NCBI RefSeq assembly: GCF_000336575.1
Contig: NZ_AOPO01000002.1
Location: 62,006 to 126,005 of the forward strand
Reading direction: 5' to 3'
DNA: 64,000 nucleotides
From: Vreelandella titanicae BH1
Lineage (GTDB): Bacteria > Pseudomonadota > Gammaproteobacteria > Pseudomonadales > Halomonadaceae
In this document: one piece after another, positions 9,409-19,576 of the stretch
Layout: each line of letters begins with the position of its first letter
Numbering within the stretch: position 1 is the first letter of the stretch
Program-made: the position numbers and the translations under genes
The notes under the pieces: generated by a model
Database searches by the model: none
What the model was told of the DNA's origin: nothing
The model's input: the letters and a program-made list of their open reading frames with translations, nothing else

Positions 9409-9455
9409 ATACCACATATGCTTGAATTGATTTTTCATTGGTCTATATATAGTAT
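9409..9455 (+). promoter_or_regulatory. Pair of NrdR-like boxes upstream of nrdH
   Basis: Two 16-bp sites resembling the NrdR consensus acaCwAtATaTwGtgt. The downstream box (9440-9455) has the core CTATATATAG exactly; the upstream box (9409-9424, ATACCCACATATG-like core) is weaker, matching 9 of 16. Their centres are 31 bp apart, the three-helical-turn spacing known for NrdR, the nucleotide-sensing repressor of ribonucleotide reductase genes. The pair lies 77 bp before nrdH. No nrdR gene is in the window. Confidence 0.7.
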
Positions 9456-9531
9456 GCGTCGTATCTTTTAGAGAGGGCAGGCACTAGATGTGCCCTACCC
9501 GAAAAATGCCGCTATGAAAAGGAAAATAGCC

Positions 9532-9753
9532 ATGGAAATCCAAATTTATAGCAAGCCCGCTTGTGTTCAATGCACCGCGACTTACCGCGCGCTCGACAAG
9601 CAGGGGCTTGATTACACTGTTATCGATATTACCGCCGAATCCGGTGCCCAAGAAGAAGTCGAAGCTCTCGGCTATCGCCAGCTTCCTGTCGTAGTCGTCG
9701 GCGAGGATCACTGGTCGGGTTTCCGCCCAGACCGCATTCAAGCGCTGGCTTAA
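9532..9753 (+). CDS. nrdH: Glutaredoxin-like NrdH electron donor
   Basis: 73 residues from ATG 9532, chosen because AAAAGGAAAA lies just upstream and family members begin M-x-I-x-I-Y-S-K-P. NrdH is a small thioredoxin-fold protein with glutaredoxin-like sequence that reduces the class Ib ribonucleotide reductase. The redox motif CVQC is at residues 12-15, followed by the conserved R-Q-L-P-V-V and W-S-G-F-R-P-D. First gene of nrdHIEF; nrdI starts 9 bases after its stop. Confidence 0.95.
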   Translation: MEIQIYSKPACVQCTATYRALDKQGLDYTVIDITAESGAQEEVEALGYRQLPVVVVGEDHWSGFRPDRIQALA

Positions 9754-9762
9754 GTCATCCCA

Positions 9763-10197
9763 ATGCTGGCAAGTTGCTCACCTTCACCTATCGCCGGCAG
9801 TTTGGTTTACTTCTCTACAAAATCAGGCAATACCCATCGATTTGTAGAAAAACTTGGTTTTGCCGCAAAGCGACTGCCGTTGAATCGAGATGAGCCTGTT
9901 CCACGAGTCACCCAGCCGTATATTTTAATTACCCCCACTTATGGTGGGGGAAGCGAGCAGGGTGCGGTGCCCAAGCAGGTGATCCATTTTCTTAACGACA
10001 CACATAATCGAAGCCTCCTGCGGGGGGTGATTGCAGCGGGAAATACAAATTTTGGCGAAGCGTATGGCCTTGCTGGCCGCATTATTGCGAAAAAATGCCA
10101 AGTGCCGCTGCTGTATCGATTCGAATTATTTGGCACCGACGATGACGTGGCCAATGTCCGTCAAGGAGTAGAAGAGTTTTGGAAACGACAAACCTAG
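9763..10197 (+). CDS. nrdI: NrdI flavodoxin-like activator of class Ib ribonucleotide reductase
   Basis: 144 residues. NrdI supplies the superoxide or peroxide oxidant that assembles the dimanganese-tyrosyl cofactor in NrdF. Visible signs: the FMN phosphate loop [13 protein letters not shown] near residues 15-27, the P-T-Y-G-G-G block, and G-N-T-N-F-G-E-A-Y near residue 95. ATG 9763 gives about 12 residues more than typical NrdI and has no clear ribosome site, so the true start could be an alternative codon just downstream. The 3' end overlaps nrdE by 19 bases, implying translational coupling. Confidence 0.93.
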   Translation: MLASCSPSPIAGSLVYFSTKSGNTHRFVEKLGFAAKRLPLNRDEPVPRVTQPYILITPTYGGGSEQGAVPKQVIHFLNDTHNRSLLRGVIAAGNTNFGEAYGLAGRIIAKKCQVPLLYRFELFGTDDDVANVRQGVEEFWKRQT

Positions 10198-12401
10198 CCC
10201 TGAAAGACTCAGCGCCGAAAGACTCAGTCTCGAACGACGTATCCACTAAAAACGGTGAGGCCAAGCGGCCAGCGGCGAAGACAGAAGCTCGCACGCTGGA
10301 CTATCACGCTCTTAACGCCATGCTCAACCTGTACGGTGCCAATGGCGAGCTGCAGCTGGATAAAGATCGCGAAGCGGCACGCCAGTACTTTTTGCAGCAC
10401 GTTAACCAGAACACGGTGTTTTTCCACTCGTTAGAGGAGAAACTCGATTACCTGGTCGAAGAGCAGTATTACGAAGCCGAGATGCTGGCCCAGTACAGCT
10501 TCGCCTTTATCAAGGCGCTGTTCGAGCAGGCCTATGCATATAAGTTTCGCTTCCCTAGCTTTTTGGGCGCCTTTAAGTACTACACCAGCTACACGCTGAA
10601 GACGTTCGACGGCAAGCGCTATCTAGAGCGTTACGAAGACCGCGTCTGCATGGTCGCGCTAACCCTGGCGCGGGGCGACGAAACGCTGGCGAAGTCGCTG
10701 GTGGATGAAATCATTAGCGGCCGCTTTCAGCCGGCGACCCCCACCTTTTTGAACTGTGGCAAGCAGCAGCGCGGCGAGCTGGTGTCATGCTTCCTACTGC
10801 GTATCGAAGACAATATGGAGTCGATTGGCCGTTCGATTAACTCGGCCCTCCAGCTCTCCAAACGCGGCGGCGGCGTGGCGTTTCTGCTCAGTAATATTCG
10901 TGAGTCGGGTGCGCCCATCAAGCGTATTGAAAACCAGTCATCGGGCATCATCCCGATTATGAAACTGCTGGAAGACGCCTTCTCCTATGCTAACCAGCTG
11001 GGGGCTCGTCAGGGGGCAGGGGCGGTGTATCTTAACGCTCACCACCCGGATATCCTGCGCTTTTTGGATACCAAACGGGAAAATGCCGACGAGAAAATTC
11101 GTATCAAAACGCTCTCCCTGGGCGTGACGATTCCGGATATTACCTTTGAGCTTGCCAAGCGCAACGACGACATGTACCTGTTCTCGCCCTACGATGTAGA
11201 GCGTGTTTACGGCGTGCCGTTTGGCGACATCAGCGTTACCGAGAAGTACCAAGAGATGGTTGCGGATGCGCGCATTCGTAAGCATAAGATCAATGCACGG
11301 GCCTTCTTCCAAACTCTAGCCGAGCTGCAGTTCGAGTCGGGCTACCCGTACATCATGTTCGAAGACACGGTTAATCGCGCCAACCCGATTGCTGGCCGTA
11401 TCAACATGAGCAACCTTTGCTCGGAAATTCTTCAGGTCAATACGCCTACCGAGTATGACGATGACCTGGGTTATCGCCAAATCGGTCAGGACATCTCCTG
11501 TAACCTGGGCTCCATGAACATTGCCAAGGTGATGGACGCAGGCGATATCGGTACCAGTGTGGAAATTGCTATTCGTGGTCTCACCGCTGTTTCTGAAATG
11601 AGTAACCTGCGCAGCGTGCCCTCTATTGCCGAAGGTAATGCCAAGTCGCGGGCGATTGGCTTGGGCCAGATGAACCTACACGGCTACCTGGCGCGGGAGC
11701 ACATTTACTACGGCTCTGACGAAGGTTTGGATTTTACCAACCTCTACTTCTACTGCGTTGCCTTCCATGCGATCCGGGCGTCGAACCGTTTGGCGATTGA
11801 GCACAAAGAGTCGTTTGCGGGTTTTGCAGAATCTACCTACGCCTCGGGTACCTTCTTCGATAAGTACACCGACCAGGCGTGGCTGCCGCGCACCGATAAA
11901 GTACGCGGGCTTTTTGAGCGCAGCGGTATCGCGCTGCCGACCCAAGACGATTGGCAGGAGCTGAAAGCCTCGGTCATGGCCCACGGTTTGTATAACCGTA
12001 ACCTGCAGGCGGTACCGCCGACGGGGTCGATCTCCTATATCAATAACTCCACCTCCAGTATTCACCCGGTGGCGGCGAGAATCGAGATTCGTAAAGAGGG
12101 CAAGTTGGGGCGTGTTTATTACCCGGCGCCTTTCCTGGATGAAGCTAATTTTGACTACTTCCAGGACGCCTACGAAATCGGCCCGGAAAAGATCATCGAT
12201 ACCTACGCGGAAGCCTCGCAGCACGTCGATCAGGGCTTATCGCTAACGCTGTTCTTCCCGGACACCGCAAGCACGCGCGATATCAATAAGGCGCAGATTT
12301 ACGCCTGGCGCAAAGGCATCAAAACGCTTTACTACATTCGCCTGCGCCAGAGTGCGTTAGAAGGTACCGAGGTAGAAGGCTGCGTTTCCTGCACGCTGTA
12401 A
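10179..12401 (+). CDS. nrdE: Class Ib ribonucleoside-diphosphate reductase alpha subunit
   Basis: 740 residues from TTG 10179 (AAGGAG at 10163-10168), overlapping nrdI. It is the catalytic subunit reducing NDPs to dNDPs. Visible are the first redox cysteine in E-L-V-S-C-F-L-L, the active-site N-L-C-S-E block with its thiyl-radical cysteine, the second disulfide cysteine in C-N-L-G-S-M-N, the [11 protein letters not shown] loop, and the swinging C-terminal E-G-C-V-S-C-T-L pair. The first 35 residues are low-complexity (repeated K-D-S) and longer than in typical NrdE, so a later start is possible. The protein lacks the long N-terminal ATP cone of class Ia NrdA, as expected for class Ib. Confidence 0.94.
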   Translation: METTNLALKDSAPKDSVSNDVSTKNGEAKRPAAKTEARTLDYHALNAMLNLYGANGELQLDKDREAARQYFLQHVNQNTVFFHSLEEKLDYLVEEQYYEAEMLAQYSFAFIKALFEQAYAYKFRFPSFLGAFKYYTSYTLKTFDGKRYLERYEDRVCMVALTLARGDETLAKSLVDEIISGRFQPATPTFLNCGKQQRGELVSCFLLRIEDNMESIGRSINSALQLSKRGGGVAFLLSNIRESGAPIKRIENQSSGIIPIMKLLEDAFSYANQLGARQGAGAVYLNAHHPDILRFLDTKRENADEKIRIKTLSLGVTIPDITFELAKRNDDMYLFSPYDVERVYGVPFGDISVTEKYQEMVADARIRKHKINARAFFQTLAELQFESGYPYIMFEDTVNRANPIAGRINMSNLCSEILQVNTPTEYDDDLGYRQIGQDISCNLGSMNIAKVMDAGDIGTSVEIAIRGLTAVSEMSNLRSVPSIAEGNAKSRAIGLGQMNLHGYLAREHIYYGSDEGLDFTNLYFYCVAFHAIRASNRLAIEHKESFAGFAESTYASGTFFDKYTDQAWLPRTDKVRGLFERSGIALPTQDDWQELKASVMAHGLYNRNLQAVPPTGSISYINNSTSSIHPVAARIEIRKEGKLGRVYYPAPFLDEANFDYFQDAYEIGPEKIIDTYAEASQHVDQGLSLTLFFPDTASTRDINKAQIYAWRKGIKTLYYIRLRQSALEGTEVEGCVSCTL

Positions 12402-12485
12402 TGGTACTGATTTCTGTCGATACGCCTTGTATCTGTTATTGAGCATTCGTTTTTAAAACAAGCTTTTTATAACCAATTTTTATAA

Positions 12486-13505
<1,020 letters not shown>

Positions 13506-13568
13506 TGGCCGTATGAGTGGGTAGTAGATAAGCTGGTGGTATAGATAAAGGCGCATAAAGGAGGAGGT

Positions 13569-13967
13569 ATGCCAGACAACCCCGCTAACGTATTGAAAAT
13601 TGCCGCAGCAATGGTGAGCGATCCAGATGGTCGTTTGCTACTCGTGCGTAAGCACAATACGTCCTTCTTTATGCAGCCCGGCGGCAAGATCGATGCGGGT
13701 GAAACCGAGCTAGAGGCACTGTGCCGTGAGCTGAAAGAGGAGTTAGGCTTGAACGTGAATAGCGATCAGCTTTCGCCGTTAGGCATACACTCCGCTCCCG
13801 CTGCCAATGAGCCGGGCATGATGCTCGAAGCGCACCTGTTTAGCCTTGTTATTGATGAGCCTGTCGAGGCGGCAGCTGAAATTGCCGAGGCAAGATGGGT
13901 GACCCGTGAAGAGGCTTGGCTGCTTCCTCTAGCGCCGCTGACGAAAGAGTACGTAGTGGTAAATTAG
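13569..13967 (+). CDS. NUDIX hydrolase
   Basis: 132 residues with the complete Nudix box G-x5-E-x7-R-E-U-x-E-E-x-G-U: it starts at the glycine pair in Q-P-G-G-K-I and ends R-E-L-K-E-E-L-G-L. Such enzymes cleave nucleoside diphosphates linked to another group; the substrate cannot be read from sequence. ATG 13569 follows AAAGGAGGAGG. Stand-alone gene 63 bases after nrdF; MutT-like house-cleaning of nucleotides would fit its neighbour but is not shown. The 218 bases after it hold no gene. Confidence 0.9.
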   Translation: MPDNPANVLKIAAAMVSDPDGRLLLVRKHNTSFFMQPGGKIDAGETELEALCRELKEELGLNVNSDQLSPLGIHSAPAANEPGMMLEAHLFSLVIDEPVEAAAEIAEARWVTREEAWLLPLAPLTKEYVVVN

Positions 13968-14185
13968 TGTTGATTTCTCAGTAAGGCAACAGCGTTTAAG
14001 GCTGGCCATAATCCAGGCTAGGTATGCGCTAAGCGTCATTGATGTCCGATAACTTTAAACGTATTGAGTAATGCTTCGATTCCATTAGCACCGCTTGGCG
14101 ATCTCTTCTGGAAAACCAATTGTCTGGTTGCGTTTAATTCTCCCGCAAGCGTATAAAAGAACATGCATTTGTGGAGAGTGGGGGC

Positions 14186-15133
14186 ATGGCAGACATAATA
14201 AAGACTGCACGTAAGGCCAACTTAGATACAACACTATTGCGTACGCTGGTATCCATAAGCGATTGCGGTGGGTTTTCCGAAGCGGCGCAGGTCTTGCATC
14301 TAACTCAATCGGCTGTTTCTCACCATGTGCGTCGTCTTGAGGAACAGCTTGGTAATACTTTGTTCGCGACCCATGGGCGGCGAAGGCGCCTTACAGAGTC
14401 AGGTGAACTCTTTCTATGGTACGCGCGGCAAATTCTTGCCCTCAACGACGAAGCTTTCGATAAGCTCGGGCAGTATCGTGGAGTTGCAAAAGAGATTCGC
14501 TTGGGAGTGTCGGAATACTTTGCTCAAGACTACCTGCCGATCATGCTGGCCTCCTTGCCTCTTGAGCAAAAGGGAATTCGCATTATTCCTCAGCTAGGGC
14601 GCTCAACGGTACTGCAACATAAGCTCAATGATGGACAGCTTGATATGGTCATCGCTGTCGACATTCCCGAAACATCGCGTCCGAGTGTGCTAGAAAGCAT
14701 ACATGTGGCAGACCGGCGCCTTTCCTGGGTAGGAGCCCAACACTCTTTACTAGCATCCTGTAATGAGATTCCACTTGTTGCTTTTTCTCCCCCGTGCATA
14801 CTACGAGACCTGCAAATCAACAGGCTCAAGCACAGTCAGCTGCAATGGCGCATAGCTTATGAGGCGCGTGATTTAGGCGATTTACTAGCAGCGGTCAAAG
14901 CGGGCCTGGGTGTGAGCGCTCTCCCTTTTATCCCGTCACTGTATGGGCTCGCCTCCCCGATAAATGAGCAACAACTCCCTTTGCTTCCGGATATTCGAAT
15001 CAGCATTAAAATCGCTGCCAACGTCGAGTCCCACCAAGTAGAGTGGCTGATTCAGCTTATTCGTCGCTGCTGGGACTCTCCTGAACAACAGAAAGCAGGA
15101 GCTGCGCCTCTCCAAGTGCCATGCGCTATGTGA
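14186..15133 (+). CDS. LysR-family transcriptional regulator
   Basis: 315 residues from ATG 14186, preceded by GAGAGTGGGGG (GTG 14171 is an alternative). The N-terminal winged helix-turn-helix spans about residues 10-67 with the classic F-S-E-A-A-Q-V-L-H-L-T-Q-S-A-V-S-H-H-V-R-R-L-E pattern. The rest is the periplasmic-binding-like effector domain. LysR regulators often control a neighbouring gene; here the DMT transporter faces it tail-to-tail (19-bp gap), so it is not the usual divergent target, and the target is unknown. Confidence 0.9.
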   Translation: MADIIKTARKANLDTTLLRTLVSISDCGGFSEAAQVLHLTQSAVSHHVRRLEEQLGNTLFATHGRRRRLTESGELFLWYARQILALNDEAFDKLGQYRGVAKEIRLGVSEYFAQDYLPIMLASLPLEQKGIRIIPQLGRSTVLQHKLNDGQLDMVIAVDIPETSRPSVLESIHVADRRLSWVGAQHSLLASCNEIPLVAFSPPCILRDLQINRLKHSQLQWRIAYEARDLGDLLAAVKAGLGVSALPFIPSLYGLASPINEQQLPLLPDIRISIKIAANVESHQVEWLIQLIRRCWDSPEQQKAGAAPLQVPCAM

Positions 15134-15152
15134 TTGGGGCAAGGCGAAACGG

Positions 15153-16046
15153 CTAGCGGTTATTCAGATAAACCCCGCAAGCGGTGACTGCAAAGCCAAT
15201 CATGGCTAACGGGTGAAGTGTTTCGCCAAGAATCACAAAGGCCATAAGGGCGGTCATGCCGGGTATTAGGTAGAAGAGGCTGGCCACTTTGCTTGCCTCG
15301 CCGCGACGAATCATGACGTATAGCACGCTGATGGCTCCAATCGAGTTCACAAGGCTCATCCAGCTTGTCGCGAATAAGAAAGTAGGCGTGACTTGGAAGT
15401 ACAGGTCTTCAAGTATATGGGCTGCAACAAATGCAAAGGTTGCTGCGACACTCAGTTGAATGAATCCACCCGTACGTAGATCCATGCTTGTACAAAATTT
15501 CTTCTGGTAAAGCGTGCCCAGCGTGATACCAAGTAGGGCGAAGAGAATCGCGATATAGCCCCCGACCGTTGCCTCCCCAAAAGAGAACTTTTCCGAAACG
15601 ACCAACACAACACCTGCTAGACCAATCAGAAGGCCCACCCATTGATGTTGCTTGATGCGTTCAGAAAGAAAAACACTGGCGCCAAGTGCAACGAAGATGG
15701 GCATTGTGCCGACAATGAGTGCCGAAACTCCCGCGCTCACACCGAGATTGATGCCGGTATAGAGCCCCGAAAATTGCATTGCTTGAATCAGCAGCCCGAC
15801 AACCGCAATGTGGCCAACCTCCTTCCACGTTTTTGGCCACGGTGCGCGTGTTGCAACGGCGACCATAAGTAGAACCAGGGCGGCACTAGCGAAGCGCAGA
15901 AAGATCATGGTGTACGGGCCGACAAAGGGCAGGGCTGCTTTGCCAGCCACGTAGCCAGAGCTCCACATAACGATGAAAAGCAAAGGCAGCCCTAGGGCGG
16001 TCACGCCTGGGCGAAAACGAGGGATTGTGGTTGTATTTGAAGTCAT
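15153..16046 (-). CDS. EamA/DMT-superfamily transporter
   Basis: 297 residues with about ten hydrophobic helices arranged as two EamA repeats; the first opens with P-L-L-F-I-V-M-W-S-S-G-Y-V-A-G-K-A-A-L and the second holds G-A-I-S-V-L-Y-V-M-I-R-R-G-E-A-S-K-V-A-S-L-like sequence. These are inner-membrane exporters of amino acids or related metabolites. ATG 16046 is preceded by AAGGAGAG. Substrate unknown. The gene converges on the LysR regulator. Confidence 0.88.
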   Translation of the reverse strand: MTSNTTTIPRFRPGVTALGLPLLFIVMWSSGYVAGKAALPFVGPYTMIFLRFASAALVLLMVAVATRAPWPKTWKEVGHIAVVGLLIQAMQFSGLYTGINLGVSAGVSALIVGTMPIFVALGASVFLSERIKQHQWVGLLIGLAGVVLVVSEKFSFGEATVGGYIAILFALLGITLGTLYQKKFCTSMDLRTGGFIQLSVAATFAFVAAHILEDLYFQVTPTFLFATSWMSLVNSIGAISVLYVMIRRGEASKVASLFYLIPGMTALMAFVILGETLHPLAMIGFAVTACGVYLNNR

Positions 16047-16239
16047 TGGAATCTCTCCTTAGTGGGTTTGTTACCAAGGAAAGGCTAGTGAGATCCAATG
16101 ATTATGAATAATGAAGATTTGGCCAGGGATACTTTACGAAACGTAATGGATGAGGAGCGGCAGAGGCGGATCATCGACCGCTAAGTGACCTACTGCGAGC
16201 GAGAGCGCGCCGATATTAATGTACGACGTCGTGATACGA

Positions 16240-16329
16240 CTATTCATCTAGGTGGTAATAACGTGATGACCACGCTGCGGCTTCTATCGCTTCCTGTGAT
16301 GCTTCTTCCAGTATTCTCACTGCCCGCAC
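16240..16329 (-). pseudogene. Remnant of a RelE/ParE-family toxin gene
   Basis: Directly after the antitoxin remnant on the same strand, a GTG at 16329 opens 29 codons beginning V-R-A-V-R-I-L-E-E-A and reaching E-A-I-E-A-A-A-W, the typical first helix of RelE/ParE toxins (L-x-x-A-x-x-E-I-x-x-A-x-x-W-Y). After the W the frame runs into unrelated residues and a TAG at 16240-16242, where a full toxin would need about 70 more residues. This is a truncated, inactive toxin gene. The sequence further downstream to the EamA gene (16047-16239) gave no convincing continuation. Confidence 0.6.
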
Positions 16330-16334
16330 TGTTA

Positions 16335-16646
16335 CTAACCTAGCCTCTCGCGCATCTGCTTTCGGGACTCTTCACGGCTCAGCAAGGTGGCATTGCCGCT
16401 TCTGGCTTTGAAGGCGCGCTGACTGATTTCTTCGTTCCAGGCTTGTTCAACGGAATTATCGCGTGGGTCGTTCAGGCTCATAATAAGCTCATGAGCCAGC
16501 GCTGCTCGCTCCGATCCTGAAAGTGGCGAAATCTGGGAGCGTAGCTGATTTAGGGTCTGTTAACGTTCTGCCTTGCCGTGAATAAAAACGGGCACCAGCG
16601 CGGCCGTGAGTGAAACGTCAACAGACCCTAGTGTTTCGGCAGTCAT
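16335..16646 (-). pseudogene. Addiction-module antitoxin gene split by a small insertion
   Basis: Reading leftward from ATG 16646, codons for M-T-A-E-T-L are broken by a 76-bp element. Removing the element and one copy of the duplicated TA restores one frame of exactly 77 codons plus TAG. That frame contains L-S-G-S-E-R-A-A-L-A-H-E-L-I-M-S-L and E-Q-A-W-N-E-E-I, the signature of the short antitoxins of the TIGR02574-type addiction-module family that pair with RelE/ParE toxins. With the insertion in place the frame hits a TAA inside the element. The toxin remnant lies immediately downstream, in the usual order. Confidence 0.75.
16553..16628. mobile_element. 76-bp MITE-like element with TA duplication
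   Basis: Ends are GGGTCTGTTAACGTT (16553-16567) and, read inward from the right, GGGTCTGTTGACGTT (16628-16614): 15-bp terminal inverted repeats with one mismatch. It is flanked on both sides by TA (16551-16552 and 16629-16630), the target duplication of the IS630/Tc1-mariner superfamily. There is no room for a transposase, so it is a miniature or internally deleted derivative mobilised in trans. It interrupts codon 6-7 of an antitoxin gene. Confidence 0.75.
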
Positions 16647-16768
16647 AGGGCATTTCCGAGTAACTATCTAATGGTGCTATCCCCATTCAGAGACCCTCGC
16701 AAGGTGGTCAGTGGGACGCCGGTCATGATGGAGGAGAGTGCTTCCAGCGGCAACGAAATCGACTGATT

Positions 16769-16787
16769 GTTAATGATAAATATTGTC
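16769..16787. promoter_or_regulatory. Fur box upstream of the TonB2-type operon
   Basis: GTTAATGATAAATATTGTC matches the 19-bp Fur consensus GATAATGATAATCATTATC at 15 of 19 positions. It lies 120 bp before the first gene of the DUF3450-TtpC-ExbB-ExbD-TonB operon, the expected place for iron-repressed control of TonB energisation. Confidence 0.75.
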
Positions 16788-16906
16788 ATTTATTCTATTA
16801 GTGGTAGGCTATGACCCGTAAAAGATAAACGCAAATCGTTCTAATACCTAATTAGTTTCTAGTTGGGCGGTGCTCGCCGCCCGCTACTCAGTGACGGAGA
16901 GTCGAC

Positions 16907-17689
16907 GTGCTGAACAGGCCTTTCTTTGCCTTGCGTGGATGGTGGCTAGCGGGAGTGCTGGCCAGTGGCACGCTGATGGCAAGTGCACAAGCAGTGGCTC
17001 AAGCGGCCGAAAGTGTCGAAGCCCAGCAAACCCAGGCAGCGCTTCAGGAGCAGATTGATGCTGCCGATGAACAGACCCGGGAGCAGTTGGAGGAGTTGCG
17101 CCGTTTGGAGCGCGAAACCCGCCAGTTGAAGGCTGATAACGCCTCTCTGTCCGGGCGCTTGGCGGAAGAGGCCGAGCGTCAGCAGCGTTTGGCGACGGCG
17201 CTGGATACGCTGGAAGAGACCCGCGCAGCGCTGCCCGTGATCGAACAGAATATGGCCGAGCAACTGAGCGGCTGGATTGAGCGTGACCTGCCGTTTCTAC
17301 GTGAAGAGCGGTTGGCGCGGGTTGAGCGTCAGCCAGACGAGCAAGGTCAAAACACTATCGAGCGTATTAATGGACTGTTAGAGGCCTGGCGCGTTGAGCT
17401 CGATTATGGTCAGGAGATGGACAGCTGGCGGGGGCGTTTAAGTCAGGATGGTCGCGAACGCGAAGTGGATTTCTTGCGCATCGGGCGTATCGGCTTTTAT
17501 TACCTAACCCCCGATGGCCGTGAGGGGGGTGTTTGGAGTGCTGAGAACGGCGCATGGCAGCCGCTGGATGACGAGTACCTGCGTGAAGTGCGCAGTGGGC
17601 TGCGTATGGCGGAAGATCAGCGCGCCCCTGATCTATTAACCTTGCCGCTCTCGATCAGTGCCAATGACCTGCAGGGAGAGCAACCATGA
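16907..17689 (+). CDS. DUF3450 family periplasmic coiled-coil protein
   Basis: 260 residues from GTG 16907 (GGAGAG at 16897-16902). A signal peptide (residues 1-30, ending near A-V-A-Q-A-A-E) precedes a long coiled coil (about residues 35-110, rich in E, Q, L and R heptads). A compact C-terminal part follows, with G-R-I-G-F-Y-Y-L-T-P-D-G, characteristic of DUF3450. Genes of this family head TonB2-type clusters next to TtpC in marine gammaproteobacteria. The 3' end overlaps the next gene by 4 bases (ATGA). Probably an accessory that reaches across the periplasm; its biochemistry is not established. Confidence 0.85.
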   Translation: MLNRPFFALRGWWLAGVLASGTLMASAQAVAQAAESVEAQQTQAALQEQIDAADEQTREQLEELRRLERETRQLKADNASLSGRLAEEAERQQRLATALDTLEETRAALPVIEQNMAEQLSGWIERDLPFLREERLARVERQPDEQGQNTIERINGLLEAWRVELDYGQEMDSWRGRLSQDGREREVDFLRIGRIGFYYLTPDGREGGVWSAENGAWQPLDDEYLREVRSGLRMAEDQRAPDLLTLPLSISANDLQGEQP

Positions 17690-19032
17690 GTCGACTAACA
17701 CTCCGTCAACTTGGCTATGTCTGTGTTGTATTGGGACTGGTAGCGGTAAGTGGTATATCAATGGCGCAAACCGAAAGCGCTACTTCTCTGCGTGAAGCCC
17801 GTGAGGCTGCTGAAGCGCGAGACCAGCAGCGGCTAATGAGCTTTCTGGATGACCAGCAGGCGCTAGAGTCCGCGCTGGAGCAGGCGCGCGCAGAGCACGA
17901 AGATGTCCAGCAGCAGCATGAAGCACTACAGGCGCAGCAGGCAGAGCAAACAGATCAAGCCAGCGAGCTGAGCGAGCGCCAGGCAGAGCAGGGCGAAGCG
18001 CTCTCGAGTCTGCTGGCCAATCTTGCCCGACATAGCTCAGAGATTCGCAACACGCTTGGCGAACAGAGTCTGCTAACCCTTGAGGAGGGCTCGCTGCCGC
18101 CGCGGTTGGATGAAGTGGAAGTGCTTGAGCGCCATCAGTTGGAAAACGTGGTGGATCGCTTGGCAACGCTAACCGCGCGCACCGGCCGTGCCGAACGGCT
18201 TTCAATGCCAGTAGCCGATGCTAACGGCGAGGTGGCCGCCCGCGAGTTGGTGCGGTTGGGCGATTTTGCGGCCTTTACCGAGAACGAGCTTTTAGAGCGC
18301 GGTGAAAATGACGGCAACCTAGTGGTTCTGCCGCGTACCCCCGATGCCATTGGCGGGGTACTGGCGGATTACTATCCAGGCGAGAGCAGCGTCTTTGCCA
18401 TTGATCCTACCCAGGGCAGCGTGCTGGAGGCCTTGGCCCAGCAACCCAGTCTATGGGAGCGTTTCCAGCAGGGCGGCTATGTCGGCTACGTTGTCGTGGC
18501 GCTGGGTATTCTGGGTATGATCATCGGTCTGGGGCAGTATCTCTATCTAGTGCTGGTTAGCCTGCGCGTAAAGCGTCAGCGGCAATCCCTCGATCAGTTG
18601 CGGGACAATAACCCGTTGGGGCGGGTGCTACTGCGCTTTGAAGGCATGGATAAACATCAAACTCCGGAGGCGCTGGAAGCGCGGTTGGATGAAGCGGTGT
18701 TGGCCGAGTTGCCCAGGTTGGAACGCAGCCAGCCGATGGTGAAGCTGCTTGCCGCGATAGCACCGTTGCTCGGCCTGCTGGGCACGGTAACCGGCATGAT
18801 CGTGACTTTCCAGGCGATTACCGTGTTTGGCACCGGCGACCCGCAACTTATGGCGGGCGGCATCAGTCAGGCACTAGTGACCACCGTACTAGGTCTAATT
18901 ACCGCCGTACCGCTGTTGTTTGTACAGACCGCTTTGGCAGGCCGCAGCCGTTACTTGACCCACGTGATTGAAGGGCAGGCGAGCGCGACACTGGCAGATC
19001 ATCTGGAATCTCACACGCCCGTGGTGAATTAA
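17686..19032 (+). CDS. ttpC: TtpC-like MotA/TolQ/ExbB proton-channel protein
   Basis: 448 residues, more than twice a normal ExbB. A signal-like hydrophobic N terminus (about residues 12-26) leads into a Q/E/A-rich periplasmic coiled coil (35-115) and a further periplasmic domain. The ExbB core then starts with a transmembrane helix near 264-290. The MotA/TolQ/ExbB signature L-L-A-A-I-A-P-L-L-G-L-L-G-T-V-T-G-M-I is at about 362-380, followed by another helix pair. This architecture is that of Vibrio TtpC, the fourth component required by the TonB2 system. It sits between DUF3450 and ExbB with near-zero spacing. Confidence 0.88.
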   Translation: MSRLTLRQLGYVCVVLGLVAVSGISMAQTESATSLREAREAAEARDQQRLMSFLDDQQALESALEQARAEHEDVQQQHEALQAQQAEQTDQASELSERQAEQGEALSSLLANLARHSSEIRNTLGEQSLLTLEEGSLPPRLDEVEVLERHQLENVVDRLATLTARTGRAERLSMPVADANGEVAARELVRLGDFAAFTENELLERGENDGNLVVLPRTPDAIGGVLADYYPGESSVFAIDPTQGSVLEALAQQPSLWERFQQGGYVGYVVVALGILGMIIGLGQYLYLVLVSLRVKRQRQSLDQLRDNNPLGRVLLRFEGMDKHQTPEALEARLDEAVLAELPRLERSQPMVKLLAAIAPLLGLLGTVTGMIVTFQAITVFGTGDPQLMAGGISQALVTTVLGLITAVPLLFVQTALAGRSRYLTHVIEGQASATLADHLESHTPVVN

Positions 19033-19033
19033 C

Positions 19034-19576
19034 ATGTCCACTCTTCCTCTCTGGCTCGAACCCGTTGAGCGCTTAGTAGAGGCGGGTGGCGCGGTACTGG
19101 TGGTTTTGGCCGTCGTGGCCATACTGGTGTTTGCCATGGCTATGGAGCGCTGGTGGTACTACCGGATTACTTGGCGTATAGCACGCCGTCAACTGTTACG
19201 CCGCTGGGCGGCACGTAGTGACCACTCCAGTTGGAGTGCCCGGACACTGCGTCAGGTGTGGGCCGAGGCGCTGGTCGCCAGGCTGCGCAAACCCTTGCCA
19301 TGGTTAAAACTGTTAGTCGCGCTATGTCCGTTACTAGGCTTGTTAGGCACCGTGACGGGCATGATTAGCGTGTTCGATAGCCTTTCGCTGAGCGAGACCC
19401 ATCAAGCCCGCGCTATGGCAGATGGGGTTGCCCGGGCGACACTGCCGACCTTGACCGGCATGGCCATTGCCGTAGTAGGGCTGTTATTTATTAGTCGTTT
19501 AGAGCACGTCATCCGTCGCGAAGACCAGCGGCTGCATGATCGCCTGGCGCGGGCACTGGAGGAGAGTGATGCGTAG
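19034..19576 (+). CDS. exbB: ExbB proton-channel subunit of the TonB2-type system
   Basis: 180 residues, starting one base after the ttpC stop. Three membrane segments (about 15-40, 92-115, 135-155) with the family motif L-C-P-L-L-G-L-L-G-T-V-T-G-M-I and T-L-P-T-L-T-G-M-A-I-A. Short ExbB2-like form lacking the long loop. Together with ExbD it forms the proton-driven motor of TonB. Overlaps exbD by 8 bases. Confidence 0.92.
   Translation: MSTLPLWLEPVERLVEAGGAVLVVLAVVAILVFAMAMERWWYYRITWRIARRQLLRRWAARSDHSSWSARTLRQVWAEALVARLRKPLPWLKLLVALCPLLGLLGTVTGMISVFDSLSLSETHQARAMADGVARATLPTLTGMAIAVVGLLFISRLEHVIRREDQRLHDRLARALEESDA

Noticed and set aside
16099..16185. 28-codon plus-strand frame (M-I-M-N-N-E-D-L-A-R-D-T-L) after the DMT gene
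   Set aside because: Too short, no good ribosome site, no recognised family; most likely part of degraded sequence around the toxin-antitoxin remnant.
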